Positions 19,359 to 29,014 are shown, counted from the stretch's first letter. The stretch: 64,000 bases of DNA from Desulfomicrobium apsheronum (GCF_900114115.1 NZ_FORX01000003.1:1-64000); one strand, 5' to 3'. Numbers and translations: made by a program. Notes: generated by a model from the letters alone, not told the origin.

Positions 19359-20095
19359 GCCATCCAACCTCGCAGACTCTCAATGCCTTGGGCCTTGGCG
19401 GCATGGCCAAGGCTCTGGAGGAACAGCGGGCCATGCACGGCATCGAAGAACTGTGCTTTGAAGAGCGCCTGGCGCTTCTCATCGACCGCGAAAAACTGCA
19501 CCGCATGAACCGCCGTCTTACGACACGGTTAAAGAAAGCAAAACTCAGGCACGCAGCCTGCTTCGAGGATATCGACCTTCACTCGCCAAGGGGGCTCGAC
19601 AAGACCTTGGTCATGAGTCTGGGCTCCTGCTCCTGGGTCGGCAAAGGACACAACGTGCTCATCACCGGGGCGACGGGCGTAGGGAAGAGCTTCCTGGCCT
19701 GCGCCCTGGCTCACAAGGCCTGTCTGGAAGGCTTCGACGCCTTGTACATGCGCTTGCCTCGACTCATGGAGGATCTACTGATCGCCAAAGCCGACGGTCG
19801 GTACGGAAAGCTCATGCGGTCCTTTGCCAAAATCCCTTTGCTCGTGCTCGACGACTGGGGCTTGACCCCGATGACCCCGGCCACATGCAGGGAGCTGCTT
19901 GAACTGTTCGAAGACCGCCACGGCAGGCACTCGACCATCGTCACCAGCCAACTGCCAGTGGCAGCCTGGCACGAGTACCTCGCTGATGCGACCGTGGCTG
20001 ACGCTATCCTCGACCGCCTTGTACACAACGCCTACCAGCTCAACCTCAAAGGAGAATCCATGCGGAAGATGAAATCCATCATTGACCCCAACTGA
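19352..20095 (+). CDS. istB: IS21 helper ATPase IstB
   Basis: The 247-residue DnaC/DnaA-like AAA+ ATPase has Walker A in LITGATGVGKSFLACALA and Walker B in PLLVLDDWGL. IstB assembles on target DNA and activates IstA. The N-terminal helical region (residues 1-70) and length are typical of the family. Confidence 0.94.
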   Translation: MLSHPTSQTLNALGLGGMAKALEEQRAMHGIEELCFEERLALLIDREKLHRMNRRLTTRLKKAKLRHAACFEDIDLHSPRGLDKTLVMSLGSCSWVGKGHNVLITGATGVGKSFLACALAHKACLEGFDALYMRLPRLMEDLLIAKADGRYGKLMRSFAKIPLLVLDDWGLTPMTPATCRELLELFEDRHGRHSTIVTSQLPVAAWHEYLADATVADAILDRLVHNAYQLNLKGESMRKMKSIIDPN

Positions 20096-20261
20096 CCAGT
20101 TCCCATAGCGTCCCAAAACCAGCGTCGCTTCGCTCCGATTTCCTGGTCAGTTTCAGCCGGAACAGGTGGGCAGTTTGCAGTGGAATCACTGGTCAGTTTG
20201 TCCGGAATGCGCAGTTATTTAATGATAAACTTCTACATAAAAAGCAAAATTTTGGTTAACA

Positions 20262-20822
20262 ATGGAAAAAAATACAAGAAACAAGAGAAAATTTCCAATA
20301 CAAGTTTATGAAGGACTCAAAGATTGTCAAGATTTGTTTCATAAATATCTTATGATTGCACAGGGAGGAATATATACAGCCCCGACATTAGTTCAAACGG
20401 TTCTTGGATCGTGCGTTTCTGTAACAATGTATTGTTCGAAACGTCGGTGGGGTGGAATTTTTCATGCCTTGCTTCCGAGTGCTGGTAATTTTCCAAATAA
20501 CAAATCCCATAGCGATCCTTACCGCTTTGTAGACTCAGCTATATGGACTCTATTGCGTGATTTTTCAAAATCAGGAATTTCAGCAAGCAGCCTTGAGTGC
20601 AAAGTTTTTGGAGGCGCCTCCCCTTTGAATCATCATTGCAATTCCTCGGCAGGAAATCGCAATGTCCAAGTTGCTATGGAGGTCCTCGCCGAGGCGGGGG
20701 CTACTGTTGCAGCTTCATCTGTGGGAGGGACTGGTGGGCGGAAAATTTTTTTCCGTACGGATACGGGAATGGTTCTTCAAAAACGGTTCTCCGTCACATC
20801 ATGCAGGGACTGCAAGGAGTGA
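20262..20822 (+). CDS. cheD: CheD-like chemoreceptor glutamine deamidase
   Basis: The 186-residue protein keeps the CheD catalytic landmarks: the nucleophile Cys in VLGSCVSVTMY, His in GGIFHALLPSAG, and the later block CKVFGGASP. CheD deamidates receptor glutamines and is controlled by CheC; both partners, a receptor and cheC, are in this cluster. The C-terminus adds a CRDC pair (SCRDCKE). The IS21 element now occupies its promoter region, so its expression may be lost or driven from IS sequence. It converges on the 945-residue kinase gene. Confidence 0.85.
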   Translation: MEKNTRNKRKFPIQVYEGLKDCQDLFHKYLMIAQGGIYTAPTLVQTVLGSCVSVTMYCSKRRWGGIFHALLPSAGNFPNNKSHSDPYRFVDSAIWTLLRDFSKSGISASSLECKVFGGASPLNHHCNSSAGNRNVQVAMEVLAEAGATVAASSVGGTGGRKIFFRTDTGMVLQKRFSVTSCRDCKE

Positions 20823-20863
20823 GACTTTTGCTATTGTGCAAATTTTGACATTATGAATAAAAC

Positions 20864-23701
20864 TTATCTGTTAAAGGTGTTTGCTATAACACGCATTAAG
20901 TCTGCCAAATTAGTCGGTTTGCTGAGGTAGTCGGTCATACCAGCGGCGAGAAAATTTTCCCGGTCACCAGCCATGGCATAAGATGTAAGTGCAATAATAG
21001 GTATAGTCGCTTTTGGCTCTGTTTGCGAGGTTCGAATTTTTTTCGTTGCTTCGATACCGTCCATGATAGGCATCTGGATGTCCATGAGAATTATGTCAAA
21101 ATCTTCCACGTTTAGAAGGTCTATTGCCTCTTTTCCATTCCAGGCGGAAACTACTGTATGCCCTGCTTTTTCTAAAAGCTTACGAACAGCAAACTGCGTT
21201 ACGACATCGTCTTCAGCCAAGAGAACCCGGCAAGGTGTTTCTTTCTGGGTCGTTACGTCGCCAGAAAAATCTTGCTGAAGACTGTCGGATAGAATGCCAA
21301 AAGTGGCGCAAAAATGAAAGCTTGTGCCCACTCCGGCCTCGCTCTCAATAGAAATGTTGCCATCCATTAACTTGACGAGCTGTTTGCAAATTGTCAGGCC
21401 CAGCCCCGCGCCTTGGTGGCTCCGAGTGTACCCTTCAATAGCCTGGGCGAAGGGTTGAAACAAGATGGCAAGGCAGTCCTCAGGAATTCCGCAGCCAGTG
21501 TCCGATACCGTAAAAAAAACTCTCGCCTGATTATCCTTGAGGGCTGGCAATGGGTACGCTTCCACAGTGATTCGTCCTTGCTGTGTAAACTTGAAGGCGT
21601 TTCCGATTAGGTTGGTAAGTACCTGTTGAAGCCGGAGTGAGTCTCCCTCTACATTTGTTGGAATATTCGAATCTATGTAAAGCTCAAATTTGATTTTGGA
21701 TTGCAATGTAAGGGGCATGAAAAGGTCAATGATCTCTTGCAGTGTTTCTTTGAAACAGAATGGATCTTTGCGAATTTCCATCTTTCCGGCCTCGATGCGT
21801 GACAGATCAAGGATGTCCGAAAGAAGGCGTGTCAGTCGGTTCGCGGATTGTAGCGCCAAGGTACAGCATTCCTGCTGTTCTTGGTTATGGGCTGTGGTTT
21901 CGAGAAGCTGGAGCATGCCCATGATACCGTTAAGCGGAGTGCGGATCTCATGGCTCATGTTTGCCAGAAATTCGGATTTGGCTTTACTGGCGGCCTGACT
22001 TTGCTCGGCCAACTCTTGGGCACGTAGGGTCGTAGCGTGGAGTCTGTCCAATGTGTTTTTCAGTTCGGTGACGTCTTGGAAAATAACCGCAAACTTGCGT
22101 GGTTCAGGGCAATAGGCAGAAACCTCGTAGTAGTAACCCAGTGACTTGGAATAGCTGGTAAATTTGGCCGGATCTCCGTTCAGGGCCACTTTGCCGAATC
22201 GTTCGATCCAGATCGGTTCTGTGTCTGGCATGATCTCCAGCACGGTACGGCCAACAATGTCTTCGGAGCGCAGGCCGGTCAGTCTTTCAAAAGCCGGGTT
22301 GACACTCAGGTATCGGTAGTCACATGGGGTACCGTTTTCGTTGGTAATTATTTCGTGCAGGGCGAAACCTGCGGTCATGGATTGGAACAATTGCTGGTAG
22401 TTATTTTCGGCCTGCTGCTGCCCGACAGCCTTCCAGACTGCGTCCATCAGGAGTTGCAACTGCAGGATGTCGGCCTCGGTGTAATCCATTTCCTTGTTGC
22501 CGACCCCGACCACGGCCACAATGGCGTTGTTCATGATCAGCGGAATGGTCAGAAAGCGGGTCAGCCGGATGTGTCCCTCGGGGCAGCCCTTGGACAGCGG
22601 ATGCCCTGAAGAGTAATCGTTGACCAAGATGGGTTTGCGCTGACGCACGGCCTCTCCCCATAGGCCTGTTTCGGCCAGGGAGTAGCAGGTCTGTGGCTTG
22701 GCCACCCGGCATTGAGGCATGACGTTCCGAGACCAGCTGTTGAGCGAGAATTCTTGAGTCTTTTCGTTATAATGATAGATGTACCCGATCCTGCTTTCCG
22801 TGAGGCTGATTGCTTCGTCCAAGGACGCGTCCAAGAAAGATTGCAGGTTTTCCGACGGGCGTTGCAGCAGTCGAACCATGCTGGCCAGTCGCATGGTGGT
22901 GCGCTGCACGCTCTCCTCAGCCACCTTTCGCAGAGTAATATCCTGTATGAACCCACTGATGATCTGGGAGTCCGATCCTGGAAGGATTTCCAGTCGGGCT
23001 GTATCCGACAGCCAGATGATCTCGCCGTTAATTTTTCTGGCACGGAATTCGAAGTCTTGGACAAACCCGCGTCCGGTCAGGTTCTCAAGGAACAGCTCTC
23101 GCTCGGATGGATTGAAATAAAGTTGGGCTCCGATGTCAGAGATATGCTCTAAGGCCTCTTGGGCGGAATCGAATCCGAGCATCCGAGCCATGGCCAGATT
23201 TAGAGACACGAATGTGCCTTCCGGGCTGCTCATATATGCGCCAAGGGGCGCGTGATCAAAACGTTGGCGATACCGGGCTTCGCTGGCGGCCAAAGCAGCC
23301 TGAGTTTCCCGAAGCTGTTTTTTCAACTGGTGGCGCTGCAGTGCCATTTCGATGGTCACGGCCAACTCCCGTTCCTGGATCGGCTTGAAGATATAGTCAC
23401 AGGGGGACACAATTTTAGTTTTTTGCAAAAGAAGGGCCTTGGGGAATTCCGTGACAAAAATTACGGGAGTGTCGTACTCCTTGGTGATGTCATGAACAGC
23501 CGCCTCAATGCCGTTCATGGGGCCGGCCAGTTCGATGTCCATGATGATCAAGTCGACGTCGGAGTTCTCGACAGACGCCAAGGCCTGCCGGCCGGTTGCC
23601 ACTGGTGGCAGAGGTGTGTAGCCCATGCGAGTGAGCATGTCAGTTATGTGCAGGGCTAGGATGCCGTCGTCTTCCACGATCAGGATGGATGTCCGGGTCA
23701 T
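20864..23701 (-). CDS. Receiver-PAS-GAF-PAS-kinase-receiver hybrid histidine kinase
   Basis: The 945-residue protein starts with a receiver (1-120; Asp in LIIMDIELAG, Lys in FKPIQE). Then come PAS (about 135-260), GAF (about 275-430), PAS (about 435-545), HisKA with [20 protein letters not shown], HATPase (NLIGNAFKFTQQG, SDTGCGIPED, GAGLGLTICKQLV) and a second receiver ([15 protein letters not shown]). There are no membrane helices, so the signals are cytosolic. AGGAGG lies before the ATG. Receivers at both ends suggest it is controlled by one relay and feeds another. Confidence 0.93.
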   Translation of the reverse strand: MTRTSILIVEDDGILALHITDMLTRMGYTPLPPVATGRQALASVENSDVDLIIMDIELAGPMNGIEAAVHDITKEYDTPVIFVTEFPKALLLQKTKIVSPCDYIFKPIQERELAVTIEMALQRHQLKKQLRETQAALAASEARYRQRFDHAPLGAYMSSPEGTFVSLNLAMARMLGFDSAQEALEHISDIGAQLYFNPSERELFLENLTGRGFVQDFEFRARKINGEIIWLSDTARLEILPGSDSQIISGFIQDITLRKVAEESVQRTTMRLASMVRLLQRPSENLQSFLDASLDEAISLTESRIGYIYHYNEKTQEFSLNSWSRNVMPQCRVAKPQTCYSLAETGLWGEAVRQRKPILVNDYSSGHPLSKGCPEGHIRLTRFLTIPLIMNNAIVAVVGVGNKEMDYTEADILQLQLLMDAVWKAVGQQQAENNYQQLFQSMTAGFALHEIITNENGTPCDYRYLSVNPAFERLTGLRSEDIVGRTVLEIMPDTEPIWIERFGKVALNGDPAKFTSYSKSLGYYYEVSAYCPEPRKFAVIFQDVTELKNTLDRLHATTLRAQELAEQSQAASKAKSEFLANMSHEIRTPLNGIMGMLQLLETTAHNQEQQECCTLALQSANRLTRLLSDILDLSRIEAGKMEIRKDPFCFKETLQEIIDLFMPLTLQSKIKFELYIDSNIPTNVEGDSLRLQQVLTNLIGNAFKFTQQGRITVEAYPLPALKDNQARVFFTVSDTGCGIPEDCLAILFQPFAQAIEGYTRSHQGAGLGLTICKQLVKLMDGNISIESEAGVGTSFHFCATFGILSDSLQQDFSGDVTTQKETPCRVLLAEDDVVTQFAVRKLLEKAGHTVVSAWNGKEAIDLLNVEDFDIILMDIQMPIMDGIEATKKIRTSQTEPKATIPIIALTSYAMAGDRENFLAAGMTDYLSKPTNLADLMRVIANTFNR

Positions 23702-23991
23702 ACTGCCCTCCTGGCAGTTAAGGAAAAAAACAGGTTCATCCGGGTGAACATGCTTTTGATAAAATAAAAGGACATGGAGTTTATTGAGTTTTCATACAAA
23801 TGAAAAACCAAGAGGATGAACCACCATGTCCATAAGCTTGCAAGTCCTTGTGGTTGGGCTGCCTGGCTATGATTGCTGCTGGCTGGAAATCTTAGGAATT
23901 GACCTATCGGGACCAAGCGTTCTGTAAACTCAAGATACTGGGGATTCATAAGGCCAAGTACGCTTTAACCGGATGAGTTTTGATGTTGGAT

Positions 23992-24159
23992 TCAGAATGA
24001 ATGCTGCAGTCTCATGTAGCCTACACCAGCGCTATACAGCATAAGCAAACCGCCTAAGGCTAAGGCAGCAGTATCGTCGCTGAAGCAGCCCAAGAAGCCG
24101 GTGGCACCAACGAGTAAGGGGAAAGTCTTGTATAGATGGTGAGGTAACCAAACGCGCAT
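23992..24159 (-). CDS. Small two-helix membrane protein, 55 aa
   Basis: This short frame begins MRVWLPHHLYKTFPLLVG and has two hydrophobic segments (about 14-27 and 31-49, the second rich in Ala, Gly and Leu) with a short charged SDD turn between. An AGGAG site lies five bases before the ATG, which supports it as real. The function is unknown to me. Confidence 0.65.
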   Translation of the reverse strand: MRVWLPHHLYKTFPLLVGATGFLGCFSDDTAALALGGLLMLYSAGVGYMRLQHSF

Positions 24160-24971
24160 GGAATCTCCTATTTTCGAATTAGCAGGGGGGAGACGTCGAA
24201 TTTGAGTTGCTCGCGCTGTGTCTATAAATTGATAGACATTTTAAGATATTCTGCACTAATGGTCTTGTGAGTTGCAAGAAAAAAAGTGTTACACATTCAG
24301 TAATACTAGTTTTTATTAATAGGGCATCAGTGAAGACCATTTTGTGTCTCGTAAATTATGAAAAGCCCCTGATGTGGCTGGACATCCTTAAGCGCTTAAA
24401 GAATCGAATATTTCATTAATTTCAAGGCATTAGACAGGAGGCCTGCAGTCCAAGGAATTCCGTATAAAATTTCACAGTCATCAACGTGCAGCCCGGTGAC
24501 ACCGCCCATGTGGCGCAGTGGTGGTAAAGCGGTATGAACAAGGCTGGGTATTGAATGGCCCGTGGTTTGAAAGTCAAATCTTTCAGATACCGGTTGCGCA
24601 AATCGTGATCGGTACCTGTTGACCTTTGGAAACCGGATCGTTTCTCAAGGAGGTTGAAGGGTGATGAGCTATTTTGCGTCGACTCGAGCTTTGCTGCCTC
24701 GATTCTCTGTGAATCACCCATCGTCCCCGGATTCCATGTAAGGAACCAATTTCAAACGTGTTTTGCCTCAGGACTCGCAGGCGAGCCCTGGCTGTAAAGT
24801 ATCAATCAGGCAGTGCAGACTATCTAAATCACAGGTCTATCTATGCGGACATATCCTCGCCCTAAAAAATGTTGAAGGCCAATTTTAGACACCGCCTGGG
24901 TGGGAATCGGGTGGGACTTTTGTTCCAAAATATGCTTTTGTCTGAAAAAATCAGACTCATTGAATAAAAAA
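24160..24971. other. Long gap without a recognisable gene
   Basis: A 99-codon leftward frame (24422-24721) has no recognisable product, no ribosome site and atypical composition. The stretch looks like decayed sequence just inside the presumed island end. Confidence 0.4.
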
Positions 24972-24998
24972 ATGGCAACAATTTTAGCTTGTTGCCAT
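24972..24998 (-). terminator. Hairpin with A/T tract near the island edge
   Basis: ATGGCAACA and its exact complement (24972-24980, 24990-24998) form a 9-bp stem with a 9-base loop. Six to seven A precede it on the plus strand, so it would end leftward transcription. Confidence 0.45.
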
Positions 24999-25030
24999 AA
25001 AGTGAGGAGGTTGTAAAACTTAGAGTGCCT

Positions 25031-25077
25031 GTCTTCGAATCCGTTGGTCGCATGTTCGAATCATGCAGGGCGGGCCA
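25031..25077 (+). pseudogene. 3' fragment of tRNA-Arg (TCG), likely att relic
   Basis: The stretch starts in the anticodon loop (CTTCGAA, anticodon TCG), continues through the 3' anticodon stem and a T-arm (GCATG TTCGAAT CATGC) and ends at a genomic CCA (25075-25077). The upstream sequence cannot pair to form the D-arm, the 5' anticodon stem or the 5' acceptor, so the 5' half is missing. This is the pattern left where an integrative element has used a tRNA gene as its attachment site. A terminator follows. Confidence 0.7.
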
Positions 25078-25087
25078 GGAATAACAG

Positions 25088-25120
25088 AGGCTTACGTGCT
25101 TTTTCGCCGTAAGCCTTTTG
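25088..25120 (+). terminator. Terminator after the tRNA-Arg fragment
   Basis: AGGCTTACG and its complement (25088-25096, 25108-25116) form a 9-bp stem followed by TTTT. It is probably the original terminator of the tRNA-Arg gene. Confidence 0.65.
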
Positions 25121-25319
25121 TTGTCTGCTGAGCAGTTTAGCACTTTCGGTTATACATCCTTTCCGGGAGACAGCGCCGGGGCGGTCGTCCAGATGCGGCC
25201 ATTGCCGGACTGTCCCGCTTCATTACTACCAGGACCAGACCGGGACTCCCCGCACGAACGGCCGAACCGCAGCCTACGCGCATCCCTCGTCGCTTAAGGG
25301 ACCGGAAACGCTCCCCCTC

Positions 25320-28300
25320 TCAAAAGCGGAATTCCACTTTCACACCGACGTGGTGCTCCGCGATTTCACCGCCGTCGCTCGTGCTGTATTCGTATCGCAT
25401 CTCCCCTCGCAACCCCTTGGCCGCGAGGGTCAGACCCGCGCCCAAGAGCAGACGGTCCCTCGTAAAATCGCTGTCAATGGCGAAGTCGGAATCGTAGCCG
25501 TCGAAACGAGCCTGGATCTCCTCCCCGTCCGAAATAAGCGCGTGGGTCCACTGGATGCGCGCTTCGGGAAAGAGCGACGCCCCGTCGAGGGGGATGAGCC
25601 TGCCTGCACGCAGACCAGCGGACGAATGGATAGAGAAGATGTCCTCGGAAGCGATATCGAGGTCCATGGGCGCAGCGTCCTTCTCGTCGACCGCATCCTC
25701 ATGCAGATAAAGTCCGGCGAGCCTGGCATAGGGCAGAATACGCCACCCTTGGCCAGTAACAACATGCCCCACTCCCAGGCCGAGACTGGCATCGTGCGCC
25801 CAATGCCTGGCGTCGGCGGTCGAATCCATGAACGCCACGTCCCTGGTCGTGACGATACGCGACCGACCGCCGCCGAGGCTGGCCGCGACGTAAGGCCCGC
25901 CCTCTCCAGGGTGCCGCCGCCAGAGCGAATGCACATAGCCCCGCACGGAGGTGACTTCGGCGCGGTTGGCATCGCCGTCGCCGTCCATGACATGGTTGAG
26001 CAGCGCAAAAGTAGCGCCCGTAGTCCAGTGGCCGCCGCTTTTTTCCGCGCCGAGAAAGGAATTCGTGGTTTGCGTTTCCAGACCCGGGACCACGCCGTCG
26101 GAATCCCGGGCCCCGACCGCCCCCGACACGCTTCCCCAGAACGCCCACTGCCCGGCGCCTTGCTCTGCGGTCGCGTTTGAACAGGGCTCCGACATACGGA
26201 AGGCCTGTTCCTCCAGTCGTCCAAGAATTGTTTCCGTTTCCAGAAGGGAAAGATCCACGAGGGCGCGCCGGGTCGCCGCATGGATGCCCGGAGCCATGTC
26301 GGCCAGCGCGGCGCGCAGGTCGCCCAGGTCCATGTTGTCGATACCGAGAAGGGCAGCCCCCATGTCGCCCGTCGCGTCGAGACGGAACCGGTCCAACGCG
26401 GCCCCCACGCTGCGCTGGCCGGAACCGGCGGCCAGGGACGCGTAGGCGTTGCGGGTAAGGATCAGGTCCAAACCAGAGGATGACCCGCTCAATTCCGTGG
26501 TCAGGACTGCCGGGGACGCAATGCTGGAAAACACCCCTTCGAGCCCGCTCGAGGTCAGGACGGGATACGTCCCCCCGGCCAGGTAATCCACGAGGCGCAG
26601 CTGCAGGCCTCCGTCCAGGTACGCCTGCCCGGAGACGTCCAGGACGTCATGCTGCCCGCGCCCGAACTCCAGGATCAGCAGCCCGCCTGCGTCTTGGCGA
26701 TAGTCGCCGTCGACGGTGATGACGCCTATGGAATTGCCCGGGGCCACGACGCCGGAAAGGTTCCGCACGTCGCCGGTGAACACCCCGCCGCCACCCAGGG
26801 TGCTGCCCGAGGAGAACACGCTGTCGCCGATGACATGCCCGTTGTTGACCACTACGGATCCCTGGCTTGCGACAATTCCATAGGCGGTACCGGAGTCGGT
26901 TTCGGCGGAAATGACCCCTGTCCCTGTATTCTGGAGCGTAGAGCCCCAAAGTTCGACCCCTACGGCCCGGCCGGACTCTGAGAACGCGCTGACGGTCCCG
27001 GAGTTGCTAAAAACCGAGCCTTCCGTGCCGTACATCCCACGGGCCTTTTCCGCGCCAACGGCTCCGATGTGGCCGTCGTTAGTCAGTATCGCGCCCTGGA
27101 TCAGGGCGCCGTCGGCCGTCCCGGCCCCGGCCTCGGCTGAAATCCCGCCGGAGTTGACGACGCGGGCGGTGTCCTCGACCAGCAGCCCGACGGCCAAATC
27201 CGTGGCGTTGGCCAGAATCTGCCCCGAGTTGACGGCGCGTCCAATCCTGTTACCGAAATAACCATAGGCCCAGCCGCTTCCCGTTCGAGCTTCCGCCAGG
27301 ATGGAGCCGGTGTTGTCAAAGGTCGCGTCACCGTCGAAACCGAACTGGCGCACGCCGTAGGCGGTGACCCGCCCGTCGTTTAAACTCCCGGCAAATGCGC
27401 TGACCTCGCCGGCGTTCACCACATCCCGCCCCTGCATGCAGATTCCATATGCTGTGGCCTGACCCTCGTCGGTGAATGCCCTGGCCGTGACCACGCCGCC
27501 GTTGGCTACGACGCTTTCATCGCCGGCCCACAGAAAAATGCCATGCACATGGGGCGAGCCGGAATCCACGGCGGCCTCGGACCGGATCTGGGCGGTGTTG
27601 CCGATAAAGGCGCCGTTCCCGCCCCATTCGTATATCCCGCGCGCCACGGGCTGATGGCCCGAGTATTCAAGGACGGCGTCAATGTCCGCAGTGTTTTCGA
27701 GCCTGAAATCCTCGCCGGTCCAGTCACCGTAAACCAAGTATATGCCGGACGTGGCCACGGCCGCTGACGTGTAGTCGATGAGCATGTACCCGTCCGTGCC
27801 CCACGACGGCCCCCAGGAATTGCGCAGAATCCAGGCGCCCTGTCCCTCGCCGCCGGCGTTATCGTCCCAGCCTATGAGGGAAATGGCGTGATTGGTGGGC
27901 GTGTGGTATTCGACGGAGGTCAGCGGGGACGAGTATGCATCGGAGAACACCCCGCCCTCGTGGTTGATAAAGGCATCTTCGACGTACACTGCGGCGTCGA
28001 TGGCCCCGAAAGTCTGTATGACGTGCTTCATGGTCTCGATGTCGTTGGCAGGAATCCTGTGCCAGCTGCCAAAGCGCACGCGTTCCGCATCCCAGTGCAG
28101 ATCCTTGGGCGGCGACGTCGCGTACGGAAACTCCTCTTCAGTGGGCAGGCCATAGTCCACAAGGGCCTGCAGTTCGTCGTAATCGAAGTCCGCCCCGGAA
28201 TAAGGGCCAAACCCTTCATAATACGGGGAGAGGCTCCAGATGATGAACGATTCGGAAAAACGGACCCCCCGTTCATCATACAGCCCCATGCTCCGGTTAT

Positions 28301-28538
28301 AGGTGCTCTCCGCAGCCGCCACGGCGCCGAAGGCGTAGCATGTGCCCATGAGACCTTGGTTTTTGACAGGCCCGATATAGGCCCGACCACCTACATCGCG
28401 CAGGTCGAAGGCATTGGGCAAGGCTGGCATTTCCGCCCAGGCAAATCCACCGCCCGGGAAAAGCATGATCAAGAAGAGAAACAGAAGGAACGGGCGCCGG
28501 CCCCTGGACGGCGGAGGGAAAGCGGGAGTCAGGGACAT
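25320..28538 (-). CDS. Autotransporter with N-terminal papain-type cysteine protease
   Basis: After a signal peptide (cleavage about residue 36, FAWA-E) a C1A-type peptidase domain is seen (about 38-255). It has the oxyanion Gln61 and Cys67 in PVKNQGLMGTCYAFG, His217 in TNHAISLIGWDD and Asn240 in RNSWGPSWGTDGY. A beta-helix-like passenger follows (about 290-640) with repeated N(S/D/T)G units, for example VVNNGHVIG. An autotransporter barrel of about 270 residues ends in an aromatic residue (KVEFRF). All catalytic residues are present. The start at 28538 has GGAGG; an earlier ATG at 28556 does not. The substrate and any self-release are unknown. Confidence 0.9.
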   Translation of the reverse strand: MSLTPAFPPPSRGRRPFLLFLFLIMLFPGGGFAWAEMPALPNAFDLRDVGGRAYIGPVKNQGLMGTCYAFGAVAAAESTYNRSMGLYDERGVRFSESFIIWSLSPYYEGFGPYSGADFDYDELQALVDYGLPTEEEFPYATSPPKDLHWDAERVRFGSWHRIPANDIETMKHVIQTFGAIDAAVYVEDAFINHEGGVFSDAYSSPLTSVEYHTPTNHAISLIGWDDNAGGEGQGAWILRNSWGPSWGTDGYMLIDYTSAAVATSGIYLVYGDWTGEDFRLENTADIDAVLEYSGHQPVARGIYEWGGNGAFIGNTAQIRSEAAVDSGSPHVHGIFLWAGDESVVANGGVVTARAFTDEGQATAYGICMQGRDVVNAGEVSAFAGSLNDGRVTAYGVRQFGFDGDATFDNTGSILAEARTGSGWAYGYFGNRIGRAVNSGQILANATDLAVGLLVEDTARVVNSGGISAEAGAGTADGALIQGAILTNDGHIGAVGAEKARGMYGTEGSVFSNSGTVSAFSESGRAVGVELWGSTLQNTGTGVISAETDSGTAYGIVASQGSVVVNNGHVIGDSVFSSGSTLGGGGVFTGDVRNLSGVVAPGNSIGVITVDGDYRQDAGGLLILEFGRGQHDVLDVSGQAYLDGGLQLRLVDYLAGGTYPVLTSSGLEGVFSSIASPAVLTTELSGSSSGLDLILTRNAYASLAAGSGQRSVGAALDRFRLDATGDMGAALLGIDNMDLGDLRAALADMAPGIHAATRRALVDLSLLETETILGRLEEQAFRMSEPCSNATAEQGAGQWAFWGSVSGAVGARDSDGVVPGLETQTTNSFLGAEKSGGHWTTGATFALLNHVMDGDGDANRAEVTSVRGYVHSLWRRHPGEGGPYVAASLGGGRSRIVTTRDVAFMDSTADARHWAHDASLGLGVGHVVTGQGWRILPYARLAGLYLHEDAVDEKDAAPMDLDIASEDIFSIHSSAGLRAGRLIPLDGASLFPEARIQWTHALISDGEEIQARFDGYDSDFAIDSDFTRDRLLLGAGLTLAAKGLRGEMRYEYSTSDGGEIAEHHVGVKVEFRF

Positions 28539-28931
28539 CAATGAACCTCCGGGCATTTCTTGATACGAAGATGCGAATTAAATTTCTTTTCAGGCGTTCC
28601 ATCTTGAACGTTATTTGGAATCTGACAGCCGAGGCCGCGAAAACATTCGCTCCTTACTCATTATCTACCAAGCTTTACAAGGAATTTCTGCGAGTTGAAC
28701 CCCAGAAAACCTTCCAGAGTTTCGTCAACAACTGAGGGCGGCCAACACGTGGACACACGCGCGCCACGCGCCAGGCATAACAGGCGGCAAGCTGATCACA
28801 GGCCGTAAGTCAGTGACGCCTGTGCGTTCGCGAGGGCAATATGCCCGAAGACGACCTAAAATCCAGCGACACCCAAATTCCCTCTTGCCATCGACTCAAG
28901 CTTTGCATAAAAGCACCTCTCACCACACGTT
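28539..28931. other. Intergenic stretch with the tRNA-Phe promoter region
   Basis: No gene is seen. A TTGCCA (28885-28890) and a CATAAA-like hexamer about 15-16 bases later could serve as the promoter of the first tRNA-Phe gene. Confidence 0.35.
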
Positions 28932-29007
28932 GCCGGGGTAGCTCAGTCGGTAGAGCAGGGGACTGAAAATCCCCGTGTCGGCAGTTCAACTCTGTCCCCC
29001 GGCACCA
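28932..29007 (+). tRNA. tRNA-Phe (GAA), copy 1
   Basis: The 76-base sequence folds as a full cloverleaf: acceptor GCCGGGG/CCCCGGC, D-arm GCTC..GAGC, anticodon loop CTGAAAA with anticodon GAA, T-arm GGCAG TTCAACT CTGTC, and an encoded CCA. Confidence 0.97.
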
Positions 29008-29014
29008 TGAAATC

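Larger units (their letters stand above)
17602..20213 (+). mobile_element. Intact IS21-family insertion sequence, 2,612 bp
   Basis: The element is bounded by imperfect inverted repeats (TGCGTATTCCGG at the left, the complement of TGCGCATTCCGG at the right) and by the 8-bp direct duplication GTTATTTA. It carries istA and istB with the 7-bp overlap typical of the family. Both genes are open and keep their catalytic motifs, so the element is probably active. It lies 48 bases upstream of the cheD start codon. Confidence 0.95.

Noticed and set aside
23698-23949. A leftward 83-codon frame and a short rightward frame starting MSISLQVLVVGLPGYD at about 23826
   Set aside because: The rightward piece recalls the start of some transposases but is only 33 codons and not verifiable; the leftward frame has no ribosome site.
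24422-24721. A leftward 99-codon frame
   Set aside because: No ribosome site, no recognisable family and composition unlike coding sequence.
24862-25143. A leftward 93-codon frame
   Set aside because: It is antisense to the tRNA-Arg fragment and to its terminator; the residues over the tRNA part are a known artefact of reading tRNA in reverse. The same applies to frames at 28810-29148 and 29145-29399 opposite the tRNA-Phe genes.
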